Below are positions 51,744 to 60,483 of a stretch of 64,000 nucleotides of DNA, one piece after another. The notes under the pieces were generated by a model. It searched no databases. It was not told where the DNA came from and worked only from the letters and a program-made list of their open reading frames with translations. Position 1 is the first letter of the stretch, and the number at the start of each line of letters is the position of its first letter. This DNA comes from Micromonospora sp. NBC_01796. Its GTDB lineage: Bacteria; Actinomycetota; Actinomycetes; Mycobacteriales; Micromonosporaceae. The DNA is taken from contig NZ_CP109078.1 in NCBI RefSeq assembly GCF_035917455.1, positions 7,238,001-7,302,000 on the forward strand. Direction: 5' to 3'. Both the position numbers and the translations under genes were made by a program.

Positions 51744-52193
51744 TCACGCTAGCTGTGGGTGCGTGACCTGGGCTTCTCGATTCCTGATCGGTCTGGTCAC
51801 CTGTTTCGCCACGCACGACGGCATCCCCGCCGTCGCGCGTGCCGCCTGGCTGCGATAGGTGCTCGGCGGCACGCCGACCAGCTCGGTGAAGCGGGTGCTG
51901 AAGGTGCCCAGCGACGCGCAGCCGACCGCGAAACAGACCTCGGTGACGCTGAGGTCGCCGCGGCGCAGGAGCGCCATCGCGCGCTCGATGCGCCGGGTCA
52001 TGAGATAGGCGTACGGAGACTCGCCGTAGGCGCGCCGGAATTCGCGGCTGAGGTGTCCGGCCGACATGTTCACGCCGCGGGCGAGGGCCTCGACGTCCAG
52101 CGGCTGGGCGTACTCCCGGTCGATCCGGTCGCGGACGCGACGGAGCCGGGCGAGGTCGAGCAGGTGCTGCGCCGGGGCGGATCTGCTGGTCAC
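51744..52193 (-). CDS. AraC-family transcriptional regulator, short form
   Basis: This 149-residue protein is almost only the two-helix-turn-helix AraC domain: LRRVRDRIDREYAQPLDVEALARGVNMSAGHLSREFRRAYGESPYAYLMTRRIERAMALL and SVTEVCFAVGCASLGTFSTRFTELVGVPPSTYR. There is no separate sensor domain; a basic C-terminal tail of about 30 residues follows. It probably controls its own operon with the VOC gene. The GTG at 52193 has only a weak ribosome binding site. Confidence 0.85.
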   Translation of the reverse strand: MTSRSAPAQHLLDLARLRRVRDRIDREYAQPLDVEALARGVNMSAGHLSREFRRAYGESPYAYLMTRRIERAMALLRRGDLSVTEVCFAVGCASLGTFSTRFTELVGVPPSTYRSQAARATAGMPSCVAKQVTRPIRNREAQVTHPQLA

Positions 52194-52438
52194 CTGCGTG
52201 ATGGTGCCACGTCGGACCGGGGTTGCCCAACGCCATCCGGGTGCCGCCGCAGTCCGCGTGTCGGCTCCGGACCGGGTCGTGTCGTACGGCTGGGTGTCGT
52301 CGTTCCGGTCAGCGGGGCACGAAGCGGACGTGGTGACGGCGGGTCGGGAGATCGGGTCGGTGGCGACGGTCCAGGGGTGTTCGGCGTTGCCGGGTCGGGG
52401 CGAGCGGTGCGACTGCGGGGGCGAAATGGTGGGCGCGT

Positions 52439-53437
52439 TCAGTCGCCGGCCAGGGTTCCGCCCAGCGGGGTGCGCTCGTAGCGTACGGATCGGCCGGTCC
52501 GGGTCCGCGTCACCAGGCCGGATTCGCGCAGGACGGCCAGGTGGCCGCCGACTGCGCCCAGGCTGAGACCCAGCTGGCGGACCAGCTGCGTGGTCGTCGC
52601 CGGCACCGCGAGCGCCCGCAGCACCTGCGCGCGGTGCGGGCCGACCAGCCGTGCCAGCGCCACCGCACCGCCCTGCGGAGGCGGCGGCCCGAGGAGGTTC
52701 GCGACGCCACGCGCCGGATACACCAGGGCGTAGGGCCAGGGCGGCTCGACGTAGCTGATGAGGGTGCCGAAGACCGTCGGCATCAGCAGCAGTCCCTTGC
52801 CGTCGAGTCGGTGCCGTTCCCAGTCGTTGCGGGGGCCGGTGCGCACCTCGATCACACCGTCGGCTCCCTCGGAGCGCCAGCGCACCCGGGGATCCAGGTC
52901 GGACAGCGCCGAGGCCCAGCCGTACATGGCGAGGTGCCCGGCGCGGTGCACCAGGTCGCGCTCGAGGACGGTACGCAGCCGTGGCCAGTCGGGCTCGACC
53001 AGGGCGTGCCAGGTCGCCTCGATCGCGTCCGCGAGCCGGGTGAGTACGTCCGGGGCGGACAGGATCTGCTGGACGTGGCGCGGCGGCGTACGCATCCCGA
53101 CGAGGTTGCGGGCGATCTCCGTGCGAACCTGGCGCAGCGGGGTCGCCCGGACGGTGGCGAGTTCGTCGGCGAAGTCGTCGCCGGTACCCGAGGGCGGGGG
53201 GTGGATGAAGTCGGCGTTGTAGGCGCCGCGGCGGAACAGTGTTGTCAGTGCCCCGACCGCGGGCGTCTCGGCGAGCAGCCGTTCGTACCGGGGTGCGATG
53301 CGCTCCGCCCAGGGGCGCAGGGGCCCGGCCGGCTGCTTGCCCGCCGCGAGCCGCAGGGCGTTCATCGCCTCACCCAGCGGGGAGATCGCGTAGCGGGTGT
53401 GCGCGACGTCGACCGGCCCGATTTCGATGGCAAGCAT
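52439..53437 (-). CDS. ArsR-like winged-helix regulator with long N-terminal domain (DUF5937-like)
   Basis: This 332-residue protein has a C-terminal winged helix of ArsR type: GPHRAQVLRALAVPATTTQLVRQLGLSLGAVGGHLAVLRESGLVTRTRTGRSVRYERTPLG (about residues 263-325). The N-terminal 250 residues are conserved in actinomycete regulators of this kind but have no assigned function. It is divergent from an MFS exporter gene with 59 bases between starts. This is the usual layout for a repressor and its transporter target. Confidence 0.82.
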   Translation of the reverse strand: MLAIEIGPVDVAHTRYAISPLGEAMNALRLAAGKQPAGPLRPWAERIAPRYERLLAETPAVGALTTLFRRGAYNADFIHPPPSGTGDDFADELATVRATPLRQVRTEIARNLVGMRTPPRHVQQILSAPDVLTRLADAIEATWHALVEPDWPRLRTVLERDLVHRAGHLAMYGWASALSDLDPRVRWRSEGADGVIEVRTGPRNDWERHRLDGKGLLLMPTVFGTLISYVEPPWPYALVYPARGVANLLGPPPPQGGAVALARLVGPHRAQVLRALAVPATTTQLVRQLGLSLGAVGGHLAVLRESGLVTRTRTGRSVRYERTPLGGTLAGD

Positions 53438-53496
53438 CTTTCGCCTCCACGCGAAAGCCTAACGTCTGTGCCCGGGTCGCCCCGAGACTGACCCGC

Positions 53497-54705
53497 ATGC
53501 CGACACCCCGGGTCGCGCCGGTGCGGGCCACCTACCGTGAGGTGTTCGCGGTAGGTCAGTTCCGCGTGCTGTTCGCCGGTTACACGCTCTTCCTCGGCGG
53601 CGAGACGGTGAAGATGCTCGCCCTCTCGGTGACCGTGTACGCCGGGACCGGCTCGTCGCTGCTGGCGGCGCTGGCGTACGTCGCCGGTTTCCTGCCGTAC
53701 GCCCTGGGTGGCACGTTGCTGCTGGCGTACGCCGACCGGTGGCCGCCGCGGGCCGTGATGGTCGGCTACGACGTGGTTCGCGCCGTGGTCGCCGCTGTGC
53801 TCGCCGCCGGGCTGCTCTCCCCCACCGCGATGCTGGTGCTGGTGTTCGTGACCGGCATCCCCGGCGCGGTCGCGTCGGCGGCGCGCAGCGCGTTGCTGCC
53901 GGAACTGCTCGACGGCGACCGGTACGTGCTCGGCCGGGCCGTGTTCTCCATGGCTGCCGGTGGCACGCAGGTGCTCGGCTTCGCCGTGGGCGGGATGCTG
54001 ATCGCGGGGCTCGGCCCGTACGGCGCGCTCTGGATGACCGTGGCGAGCTGTCTGCTGTCCGCCGTGCTGCTGCGCCTGCGGCTGGCCGGGCGGCCGGGTC
54101 GTGGCACGGCCGGGGGTTACGCGGTACGGCAGACCTGGCGGGTCAATCGCGAGCTGTTGCGCCGGCCGGCGATCCGTTCGTTGCTGCTGGCGCAGTGGCT
54201 GCCGCCGGCGATCGTGGTGGGCGCCGAGGGTGTGCTGGTTCCGTACGCCGTCGAGATCGGTGTGCCGGCCTCGGCCGGGCTGCTGTTCACCGCCGTGGCG
54301 CTCGGCATGCTCGCCGGTGACCTCGTGATCGGCCGGCTGGTCACTCCGGAGCGAAGGGAACGGCTCGCCGGGCCGCTGGCTCTGCTGCTCGGCGCGCCGC
54401 TGCTCGGGTTCGTGGTCTCGCCCGGGCCGGTGGCCGCGGCGTTGCTGCTGGCCGTGTCCGGGTTCGGGGTCGCGTACCAGTTGGGGTTGGCTCGGCGTTT
54501 TCTGGAGGTGGTGCCGGAGGCGTACCGGGGTCAGGCTTTCGGGTTGGCGGTGACCGGGACGATGACCTTGCAGGGGTTGTTCGCGGCCGCCGGCGGGGCG
54601 TTGGGTGAGGTGTCGGCGCCCGGCCTGGTCGTCGGTGCGGCGGGTGCGGCGTCGCTGCTGGCCGTGTCGGGTCTGTGGCGGGTGCTCGTCTCGCCGGGGG
54701 CATAG
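53497..54705 (+). CDS. MFS transporter
   Basis: This 402-residue major facilitator has about 12 membrane helices. Features are VFAVGQFRVLFAGYTLFLGGETVKMLALSVTVYAGTGSS, YADRWPPRAVMVGYDVVRA (the loop 2-3 motif) and IPGAVASAARSALLPELL. It resembles the DHA3-type exporters that carry macrolides and other drugs. The ATG at 53497 has little Shine-Dalgarno signal; the frame is open to 53239 over the divergent regulator gene, but an overlap of that size is unlikely. Confidence 0.85.
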   Translation: MPTPRVAPVRATYREVFAVGQFRVLFAGYTLFLGGETVKMLALSVTVYAGTGSSLLAALAYVAGFLPYALGGTLLLAYADRWPPRAVMVGYDVVRAVVAAVLAAGLLSPTAMLVLVFVTGIPGAVASAARSALLPELLDGDRYVLGRAVFSMAAGGTQVLGFAVGGMLIAGLGPYGALWMTVASCLLSAVLLRLRLAGRPGRGTAGGYAVRQTWRVNRELLRRPAIRSLLLAQWLPPAIVVGAEGVLVPYAVEIGVPASAGLLFTAVALGMLAGDLVIGRLVTPERRERLAGPLALLLGAPLLGFVVSPGPVAAALLLAVSGFGVAYQLGLARRFLEVVPEAYRGQAFGLAVTGTMTLQGLFAAAGGALGEVSAPGLVVGAAGAASLLAVSGLWRVLVSPGA

Positions 54706-54729
54706 CAGCGTGTGAGGAGCGCAGACACG

Positions 54730-54749
54730 CCCGCGTCACAAGGCGCGGG
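54730..54749. terminator. Weak hairpin between convergent MFS and SDR genes
   Basis: CCCGCG-N8-CGCGGG lies in the 55-base gap between the two stops. The stem is short, so this is only a candidate terminator. Confidence 0.3.
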
Positions 54750-54760
54750 TTGTCGGTGGT

Positions 54761-55489
54761 TCAGAGGCCGCCGGCGACTCTGAGGGTCGCCCCGGTGGTG
54801 TAGGAGGCGGCGTCGCTGAGCAGCCAGACGATGGCGGCGGCGATTTCGTCGGCCTGGCCGGCGCGGCCGAGTGGGACCCGTTCGGCGATCCGGGCGGGTC
54901 GGTCGGGTACGCCGGAGATGGTGTGCAGGTCGGTCCAGATGGTGCCGGGTGCGACGGTGTTGACTCGGATCTGGCGGGGGCCGAGTTCCTTGGCCAGTCC
55001 GATGGTGAGGGTGTCGGTGGCGGCTTTCACGGCGGCGTAGTGGATGTATTCGCCGGGGCTGCCGAGGGTCGCCGCGGCGGAGGAGACGTTGACGATCGCC
55101 GCTCCGGCGTTCATCCGGCGGGCGGCCTGCTGGGCGCAGAGGATGTAGCCGATCAGGTTGACGTCGACGACGCGGCGCAGGTCGGTCAGGGTGAGGTCGA
55201 CGAACGGGCCGACCTGGCTGGTGACGCCGGCGTTGTTGACCAGGCCGGTGATGTCGCCGAGTGCGGTGGCGGCGTCGAAGAGGTGGGCGACCTGTTCGGG
55301 TTCGGTGGTGTCGGCCTGGACGGCGATGCCGCGTACGCCGGCTTCGTGGACGTCGCGCAGGACGGCGGCTGCGGCGTCGGCGTCGGCGCGGTAGCAGAGG
55401 GCGATGTGGTGTCCGGCGCGGGCGAGTTGTCGTACGGTGGCGGCGCCGATCCCGCGTCCGCCGCCGGTGACCACTGTTACCGGGTTCAT
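54761..55489 (-). CDS. Short-chain dehydrogenase/reductase (FabG-like)
   Basis: This 242-residue NAD(P)-dependent oxidoreductase has the cofactor motif TGGGRGIG (residues 8-15), the NNAG motif (LVNNAGVT), and the catalytic Ser-Tyr-Lys in NVSSAAATLGSPGEYIHYAAVKAA. The ending GATLRVAGGL is typical of FabG-like SDRs. Its substrate is unknown; it is not next to other fatty-acid genes. The ATG follows GGGAGGTCACG. It converges on the MFS transporter gene and is divergent from the peroxiredoxin gene. Confidence 0.87.
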   Translation of the reverse strand: MNPVTVVTGGGRGIGAATVRQLARAGHHIALCYRADADAAAAVLRDVHEAGVRGIAVQADTTEPEQVAHLFDAATALGDITGLVNNAGVTSQVGPFVDLTLTDLRRVVDVNLIGYILCAQQAARRMNAGAAIVNVSSAAATLGSPGEYIHYAAVKAATDTLTIGLAKELGPRQIRVNTVAPGTIWTDLHTISGVPDRPARIAERVPLGRAGQADEIAAAIVWLLSDAASYTTGATLRVAGGL

Positions 55490-55621
55490 CGTGACCTCCC
55501 TGCGTGTGGGGTGAGGTTAGCGCGCCGGTGCGGGGTGATCGTGGTGACGTGGCGCACGGCGTACGCTTCGCGCACTGTCGGGTGTTCCGCCGGGCGGTGC
55601 GGTGTCGCGGGAGGTGGACGG

Positions 55622-56098
55622 GTGGCCGAGGGTCTGCGTGTGGGTGATCTGGTCGATGATTTCGTGTTGCCGGACGAGACGGGTACACCCCGGCGGTTGT
55701 CCGACTTCCTGGCCACCGGTCCGGTGGTGCTGTTCTTCTATCCGGCGGCGTTGAGTCGGGGTTGTACGGCGCAGAGTTGCCATTTCCGGGATCTGGGTGC
55801 GGAGTTCACGCGCCTGGGTGCGCACCGGGTGGGGATCAGTCGGGATTCGGTGGATCGGCAGCGGGAGTTCGCGGACCTGCACGGGTTCGACTATCCGTTG
55901 TTGTCGGACGTCGACGGGGTGGTGGCGGCGCGGTTCGGGGTGCGTCGGCGGTTGGCTCCGGGGTCGTTGGCGACCCGGCGGATGACGTTCGTGATCGGCA
56001 CGGATCGTCGGGTGGTCGAGGTGATCCGGGGTGAGTTGGACATGAACGGGCACGCGGATCGGGCGCTGCGGGTGTTGGCGTCGCGGGTGGACCGGTGA
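55622..56098 (+). CDS. Peroxiredoxin, PrxQ/BCP type
   Basis: This 158-residue thiol peroxidase has the peroxidatic Cys in PAALSRGCTAQSCHFRDL and the second Cys four residues later, as in PrxQ. The usual PGCT motif is RGCT here: the conserved Pro-Gly has become Arg-Gly and the Thr is kept. Other family segments are VGISRDSVDRQREFADLHGFDYPLLSD and FVIGTDRRV. The GTG at 55622 follows GGGAGG; the longer open frame upstream is on the antisense side of the SDR gene. Confidence 0.86.
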   Translation: MAEGLRVGDLVDDFVLPDETGTPRRLSDFLATGPVVLFFYPAALSRGCTAQSCHFRDLGAEFTRLGAHRVGISRDSVDRQREFADLHGFDYPLLSDVDGVVAARFGVRRRLAPGSLATRRMTFVIGTDRRVVEVIRGELDMNGHADRALRVLASRVDR

Positions 56099-56186
56099 GT
56101 GTCCGTGGGGTGGGGTCGGTTCGACGTTGTCGGATCGGGCTGGTAGGAAAGCAGGAAATCAAACAGGTGTACGGAAGAAGGATCTG

Positions 56187-56912
56187 ATGGCTGCCGCGCA
56201 TACCGCTGTCCGAGGGTTGTCCACCGAGGAGTTGCAGAGCATCCGGGACACGTTGGCCGGTGGTCGTAAGCCGAAGGTGATGTTCACCGAGGCGGCGGGG
56301 CAGATCGCCGGGCAGATCGGTCAGGTGGTGGAGTTGACCGATCCGGCGACGTCGGACGAGTGGGTGGTGGTGCGGTTCGGTCGCGACGAGCTGCCCTTCT
56401 CCCCCACCGACCTGAGCATTCCGCCGCGCGGGGCGACGGGTCGCCGGGCCGAGCCGAAGGCGGGGGCGGCGGAACCGGTGGAGAGTGTTCCGGAGCCGGA
56501 GTTCATGGTTGTCAGGTCGCCGGTGCCGGCGCCACGCGAGGAGGTTGTTGTGACCGCGGTGGACAGTTCTGTGGCGGCGCCGGTGGAGGCGGACGCGAAG
56601 CCGGCGCGGCGGGCGGTGGCGAAGCCGGCCCGGCCGAAGGGCCCGGCGGGGTTGACGGTGACGCTCGCGTACGCCGACGGGGAGTGGACGTTGGCGGCGA
56701 CGCAGGGCACGAAGGCGCTGGCGAAGCCGTACGTGATCAAGCCGGTCGAGGCGTTGAAGATGGTGTCGTTGATCGACGTGCCGGGGGTCCACGAGGCGGT
56801 CGAGCAGATCATGTCGGTGGAGCGCAGTGAGGCCGAGCAGCAGGCGGAGAAGCTGCGGGCGGAGTTGGCCGAGATCGAGGCCCGGTTGGCGGAGTTGCGC
56901 GACGTCGGCTGA
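56187..56912 (+). CDS. Conserved actinobacterial protein, probably DUF6319
   Basis: This 241-residue protein has an N-terminal conserved block (LSTEELQSIRDTLAGGRKPKVMFTEAAGQIAGQIGQVVELTD and DEWVVVRFGRDELPFSPTDL). A Pro/Ala/Val-rich linker of about 70 residues follows, then a second conserved block (GLTVTLAYADGEWTLAATQGTKALAKPYVIKPVEALKMV) and a C-terminal Glu/Ala-rich coiled coil. I believe this is the family called DUF6319, from memory. Function is unknown. The ATG at 56187 follows AAGGA. A strong terminator follows. Confidence 0.75.
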   Translation: MAAAHTAVRGLSTEELQSIRDTLAGGRKPKVMFTEAAGQIAGQIGQVVELTDPATSDEWVVVRFGRDELPFSPTDLSIPPRGATGRRAEPKAGAAEPVESVPEPEFMVVRSPVPAPREEVVVTAVDSSVAAPVEADAKPARRAVAKPARPKGPAGLTVTLAYADGEWTLAATQGTKALAKPYVIKPVEALKMVSLIDVPGVHEAVEQIMSVERSEAEQQAEKLRAELAEIEARLAELRDVG

Positions 56913-56930
56913 GTGGGACGCGTACGGTGC

Positions 56931-56969
56931 GCCCCCGGAATCGGAGCCGATTCCGGGGGCGTTTTGTTG
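56931..56969. terminator. Intrinsic terminator
   Basis: The perfect inverted repeat GCCCCCGGAATC / GATTCCGGGGGC (56931-56942 with 56949-56960) is followed by GTTTTGTT on the + strand. It lies between the convergent DUF6319-like and cydB genes and is the best textbook terminator in the window. Confidence 0.85.
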
Positions 56970-56980
56970 GTGTCGGGTGG

Positions 56981-57976
56981 TCAGTGCGGGATGTTGGCGA
57001 CGCTGATCCGGCGACGGAACACCCAGTACGTCCAGCCCTGGTAGGCGAGGACGACCGGGGTGAAGATGACCGCCACCCAGGTCATGATCTTGAGGGTGTA
57101 GGGGTTCGATGCGGCGTTGAGCACGGTGAGGGTGCCGGCGGGGTCGGTGGTGGAGGGCAGCACGTTCGGGTGGAGGGCGGCGAACAGGGTCGCCACGGCC
57201 AGGCCGATCGCGGTGGCGGTGCCGGCGAAGGCCCAGCCTTCACGGCGTACGAGGGTGGCGGCGAACGCGCCGGTGAGGGCGAGGGCCGCCGCGACGGCGA
57301 GGGCGACGGCGGTGGGGTTGTGTCGTTGGACCAGGGTCCAGGTGAGGAAGGCGGCGGTGAGGGCGAGCGCCGCCGGGGTCATCCGGGCGGCGAGGTCACC
57401 GGCGCGGGTGCGGATGTCGCCGTTGGTCTTGAGGGCGAGGAAGACGGCGCCGTGGGTGAGGAACAGGGCCGCGGTGGTCGCGCCGCCGAGCAGGGCGTAC
57501 GGGTTGAGCAGGTCGGTGAGGCCGCCGGTGTAGTCGTGGTTGGCGTCCAGGGGTACGCCTCGGACGATGTTGGCGAAGATGATGCCCCAGCCGACGGCGG
57601 GGATGACGGACCCGGCGGTGATGACGGCGTCCCAGCGTTGTTTCCAGGGGGCGTCGGGGCGCTTGTGGCGGTACTCGAACGCGACGCCTCGGCCGATGAG
57701 GGCGACGAGGATGAGCAGGAACGGCAGGTAGAACCCGGACAGGAGGGTGGCGTACCACTCGGGGAAGGCGGCGAAGAGCGCGCCGGCGGCGGTGATCAGC
57801 CAGACCTCGTTGCCGTCCCAGACGGGTCCGATGGTGTTGATCAGTACGCGGCGTTCGCGGTCGTCGCGGCCGAGTACGGGTAGCAGTGCGCCGACGCCGA
57901 AGTCGAAGCCTTCGAGGATGAAGTACCCGGTGAACAGGACGGCGATGAGCAGAAACCAGACGGTGGTGAGGTCCAC
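56981..57976 (-). CDS. cydB: Cytochrome bd oxidase subunit II
   Basis: This 331-residue membrane subunit has about eight helices. It begins TVWFLLIAVLFTGYFILEGFDFGVGALLP, the diagnostic CydB start, and contains GPVWDGNEVWLITAAGALFAAFPEWYA. The GTG at 57976 follows GGAG and lies 14 bases after the cydA stop. With CydA it makes the high-affinity quinol oxidase used at low oxygen. The assembly exporter genes cydDC are not next to it; the heterodimeric exporter at 8-12 kb is not a likely candidate. Confidence 0.95.
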   Translation of the reverse strand: MDLTTVWFLLIAVLFTGYFILEGFDFGVGALLPVLGRDDRERRVLINTIGPVWDGNEVWLITAAGALFAAFPEWYATLLSGFYLPFLLILVALIGRGVAFEYRHKRPDAPWKQRWDAVITAGSVIPAVGWGIIFANIVRGVPLDANHDYTGGLTDLLNPYALLGGATTAALFLTHGAVFLALKTNGDIRTRAGDLAARMTPAALALTAAFLTWTLVQRHNPTAVALAVAAALALTGAFAATLVRREGWAFAGTATAIGLAVATLFAALHPNVLPSTTDPAGTLTVLNAASNPYTLKIMTWVAVIFTPVVLAYQGWTYWVFRRRISVANIPH

Positions 57977-57990
57977 TGTGGGCTCCGGGT

Positions 57991-59526
57991 TCAGTAGGCG
58001 AAGGCGAGGGGCCGGTCTTCGTCGGCGGTGTCGTCGTCGGGTTCGGGTGGTGGGGTGAGATCGGGTAGTCCGGCCCGGGCGTAGCGCAGCAGGAGCCGGA
58101 CCTCGATCACGGCGAGGGTGGCGTAGATCAGGGTGAAGGTGGTGAACGAGGTGACGACCTCGGTCATCGAGACGCTGCGGGAGACGCCGTCACGGGTGAG
58201 CATCTCCCCGAAGACGACCCAGGGTTGGCGGCCCATCTCGGTGAAGATCCAGCCGAAGCAGTTCGCGGCCAGGGGCAGGATCGGCATGATGATCGCGGCC
58301 CGCAGCAGCCACCGGGAGGTGGGGGTACGGCCGCGGCGGGTGGCCCAGAGCGCCCACAGGGCGATGGCGGCGGCCGCCATCCCGAAGGCGATCATGAACC
58401 GGAAGCTCCAGTAGGTGATCGGGATGACCGGGGTGTAGCTGCCGGGGCCGTACTCGGAGACGTACTGGGCCTGCAGGTCGTTGATGCCCTGGACCTGCCC
58501 GTGGGGGTCGCCGGTGCCGAGGAAGCTGAGCAGGTACGGGATCTTGAGGGCGTACAGCTCGCGGGTGCCGTCGAGGCTGCCGATGGTCAGTACGGAGAAC
58601 GCGGCGGGTTGTTCGGTGTGGTAGAGCCCTTCCGCGGCGGCCATCTTCATCGGCTGCACATCGGTCATGATCTTGCCTTGGAAGTCGCCGCTGATCAGGA
58701 CACCGACGGCGGCGACCAGGGTGACGATGGCACCGAACTTGGCGGCGAACCGGAACGCGCTGGTGTCGGTCGCGGGGTGTGCCGGGAGGGCGGGGGCGAC
58801 TGCCCGGTTGCGCCACCGGCGGATCCGGTGCACGGGAGCTTCCGGGGTGTCGGCGGGGTCGGCGGTCGTGGCTTCGTCGTCGGGTGCCCCGGTGTCCCGG
58901 TGGCGCATGAGGTGCCAGAGGGCGACCGAGACCATCAGGGCGCCGGCGACGAGGAAGCACCCGGCGAGGGTGTGCGGGAACGTGGCCAGGGTGACCTTGT
59001 TGGTCAGTACGGCCCAGATGTCGGTGAGTTCGGCGCGCCCGGTGTCGGGATTGATCCGGTAGCCGACCGGGTGCTGCATCCAGGAGTTCGCGGCGAGGAT
59101 GAAGTAGGCGCTGAGGGTGGAGCCGATCGCGGCGGCCCAGATGGTGGCGAGGTGGATCTGCCGGGGCAGCCGGTCCCACCCGAAGATCCACAGGCCGAGG
59201 AAGGTGGATTCGAGGAAGAAGGCGAGCAGTGCCTCGATTGCCAGGGGGGCGCCGAAGACGTCGCCGACGAAGCGGGAGTAGTCGCTCCAGTTCATGCCGA
59301 ACTGGAACTCCTGCACGATGCCGGTGACGACCCCCATCGCGAAGTTGATCAGGAAGAGCTTGCCGTAGAACTTGGTGAGTTTGAGGTAGCGCTCGTTGCC
59401 GGTGCGGTACCAGAGGGTCTGCAGGATCGCGACGAGCAGCGACAGCCCGATGGTCAGCGGCACGAACAGGAAGTGGTAGACGGTGGTGACACCGAACTGC
59501 CAGCGGGCGACGTCCAACGCGTCCAC
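57991..59526 (-). CDS. cydA: Cytochrome bd oxidase subunit I
   Basis: This 511-residue catalytic subunit carries the haems. The start VDALDVARWQFGVTTVYHFLFVPLTIGLSLLVA includes the haem-ligand histidine near residue 18. EALLAFFLESTFLGLWIFGWDRLP carries the conserved glutamates. The Q-loop is of the short type, with KIPYLLSFLGTGDPHGQVQGI. The GTG at 59526 is used, as the longer frame has no better start. A nested palindrome 17-54 bases upstream covers the promoter and is a probable repressor site. The gene is divergent from plsC. Confidence 0.95.
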   Translation of the reverse strand: MDALDVARWQFGVTTVYHFLFVPLTIGLSLLVAILQTLWYRTGNERYLKLTKFYGKLFLINFAMGVVTGIVQEFQFGMNWSDYSRFVGDVFGAPLAIEALLAFFLESTFLGLWIFGWDRLPRQIHLATIWAAAIGSTLSAYFILAANSWMQHPVGYRINPDTGRAELTDIWAVLTNKVTLATFPHTLAGCFLVAGALMVSVALWHLMRHRDTGAPDDEATTADPADTPEAPVHRIRRWRNRAVAPALPAHPATDTSAFRFAAKFGAIVTLVAAVGVLISGDFQGKIMTDVQPMKMAAAEGLYHTEQPAAFSVLTIGSLDGTRELYALKIPYLLSFLGTGDPHGQVQGINDLQAQYVSEYGPGSYTPVIPITYWSFRFMIAFGMAAAAIALWALWATRRGRTPTSRWLLRAAIIMPILPLAANCFGWIFTEMGRQPWVVFGEMLTRDGVSRSVSMTEVVTSFTTFTLIYATLAVIEVRLLLRYARAGLPDLTPPPEPDDDTADEDRPLAFAY

Positions 59527-59542
59527 GGGAACCCCCCAGGTT

Positions 59543-59580
59543 CTACGACGGCCTGTAGTAAATACTACCGACCGTCGTAG
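59543..59580. promoter_or_regulatory. Nested palindromic operator upstream of cydAB
   Basis: The outer inverted repeat CTACGACGG (59543-59551) with CCGTCGTAG (59572-59580) encloses an inner palindrome GTAGTA-AA-TACTAC (59555-59568). It lies 17-54 bases before the cydA start. The inner part resembles BlaI/MecI/CopY-type boxes built on GTA/TAC symmetry and differs from the Rex consensus. The factor is not identified. Confidence 0.65.
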
Positions 59581-59685
59581 ATAAGGGCGGGGGATGCCGG
59601 CGTGCGCTCGACCACACTCCCCCGCACCGCCCGCAACCGGTAGCCGCAACCCCGCGCGCCCCGACTGTGCGAGGATCGGCGGCTG

Positions 59686-60471
59686 ATGGACACCGCGACC
59701 GATCCCCGCTGGCGGGCCCCCCGACTCTGGCGATTCCTGCAGATGGTGGCCCGGGCGCTGGTCGCCGTGGTCGCCCGGCTGCGGGTCACCGGCGACGTAC
59801 CCGAGCAGCTACGGCACGGGCCACTGATCCTCGCCGCCAACCACATCAGCCCGTTCGACCCGGTGGTGCTCACCGCCGCCTGCCAGGTCCGCCGGATCGC
59901 ACCCCGGATCATGGCCACCGGCGGGCTGTTCCGCACCCCGGTCGTCGGCGCCGTCATGCGCCGCAGCGGCCACATCCGGGTCGACCGGCGCACCGCCGAG
60001 GTCGGCCAGGCCCTGCACGCCGCCACCGGCGCCGTCACCGACGGATCCGTGGTGCTGCTCTACCCGGAGGGACGCATGGGGCTCGACCCCGGCATGTGGC
60101 CCGAACGGGGCAAGACCGGAGCCGCCCGGCTCGCCTTCGCCAGCGGCTCGGTTGTCGTACCGGTCGCGCAGTGGGGCGCCCACGAGGTGCTGCCGTACGG
60201 GACCCCGAAGGGGCTGCTGCGCGCGGTCGGCCGGGCCCTCGTACGCCGCCCGGTGATCCGGGTGCACTTCGGCGAACCCGTCGACCTGGACGGGCTCGAC
60301 CCGACCGTACCCGGAGCGGCCAGGCGGGCCACGGACCGGATCATCGACGCGCTCACCACCACCCTGGTGCCGCTGCGCCCCGACGAACCCGACGGCCCCC
60401 GCCACCGCGACCCGACCCGCCCCACCGAGACCACCCGAGTACACCGACGCTCCGACCCACCCCCGGTGTAG
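59686..60471 (+). CDS. 1-acyl-sn-glycerol-3-phosphate acyltransferase (PlsC family)
   Basis: This 261-residue membrane-associated acyltransferase has the catalytic motif NHISPFD (residues 51-57), GGLFRTPVVGAVMRRSGHIRVDR and the phosphate-binding EGRMG (residues 127-131). It acylates lysophosphatidic acid or a related acceptor in phospholipid synthesis. The C-terminal 30 residues are a Pro/Arg/Thr-rich tail. The ATG at 59686 has only a weak Shine-Dalgarno. It shares the upstream region with cydA. Confidence 0.88.
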   Translation: MDTATDPRWRAPRLWRFLQMVARALVAVVARLRVTGDVPEQLRHGPLILAANHISPFDPVVLTAACQVRRIAPRIMATGGLFRTPVVGAVMRRSGHIRVDRRTAEVGQALHAATGAVTDGSVVLLYPEGRMGLDPGMWPERGKTGAARLAFASGSVVVPVAQWGAHEVLPYGTPKGLLRAVGRALVRRPVIRVHFGEPVDLDGLDPTVPGAARRATDRIIDALTTTLVPLRPDEPDGPRHRDPTRPTETTRVHRRSDPPPV

Positions 60472-60483
60472 GAGCGCGCCCGG

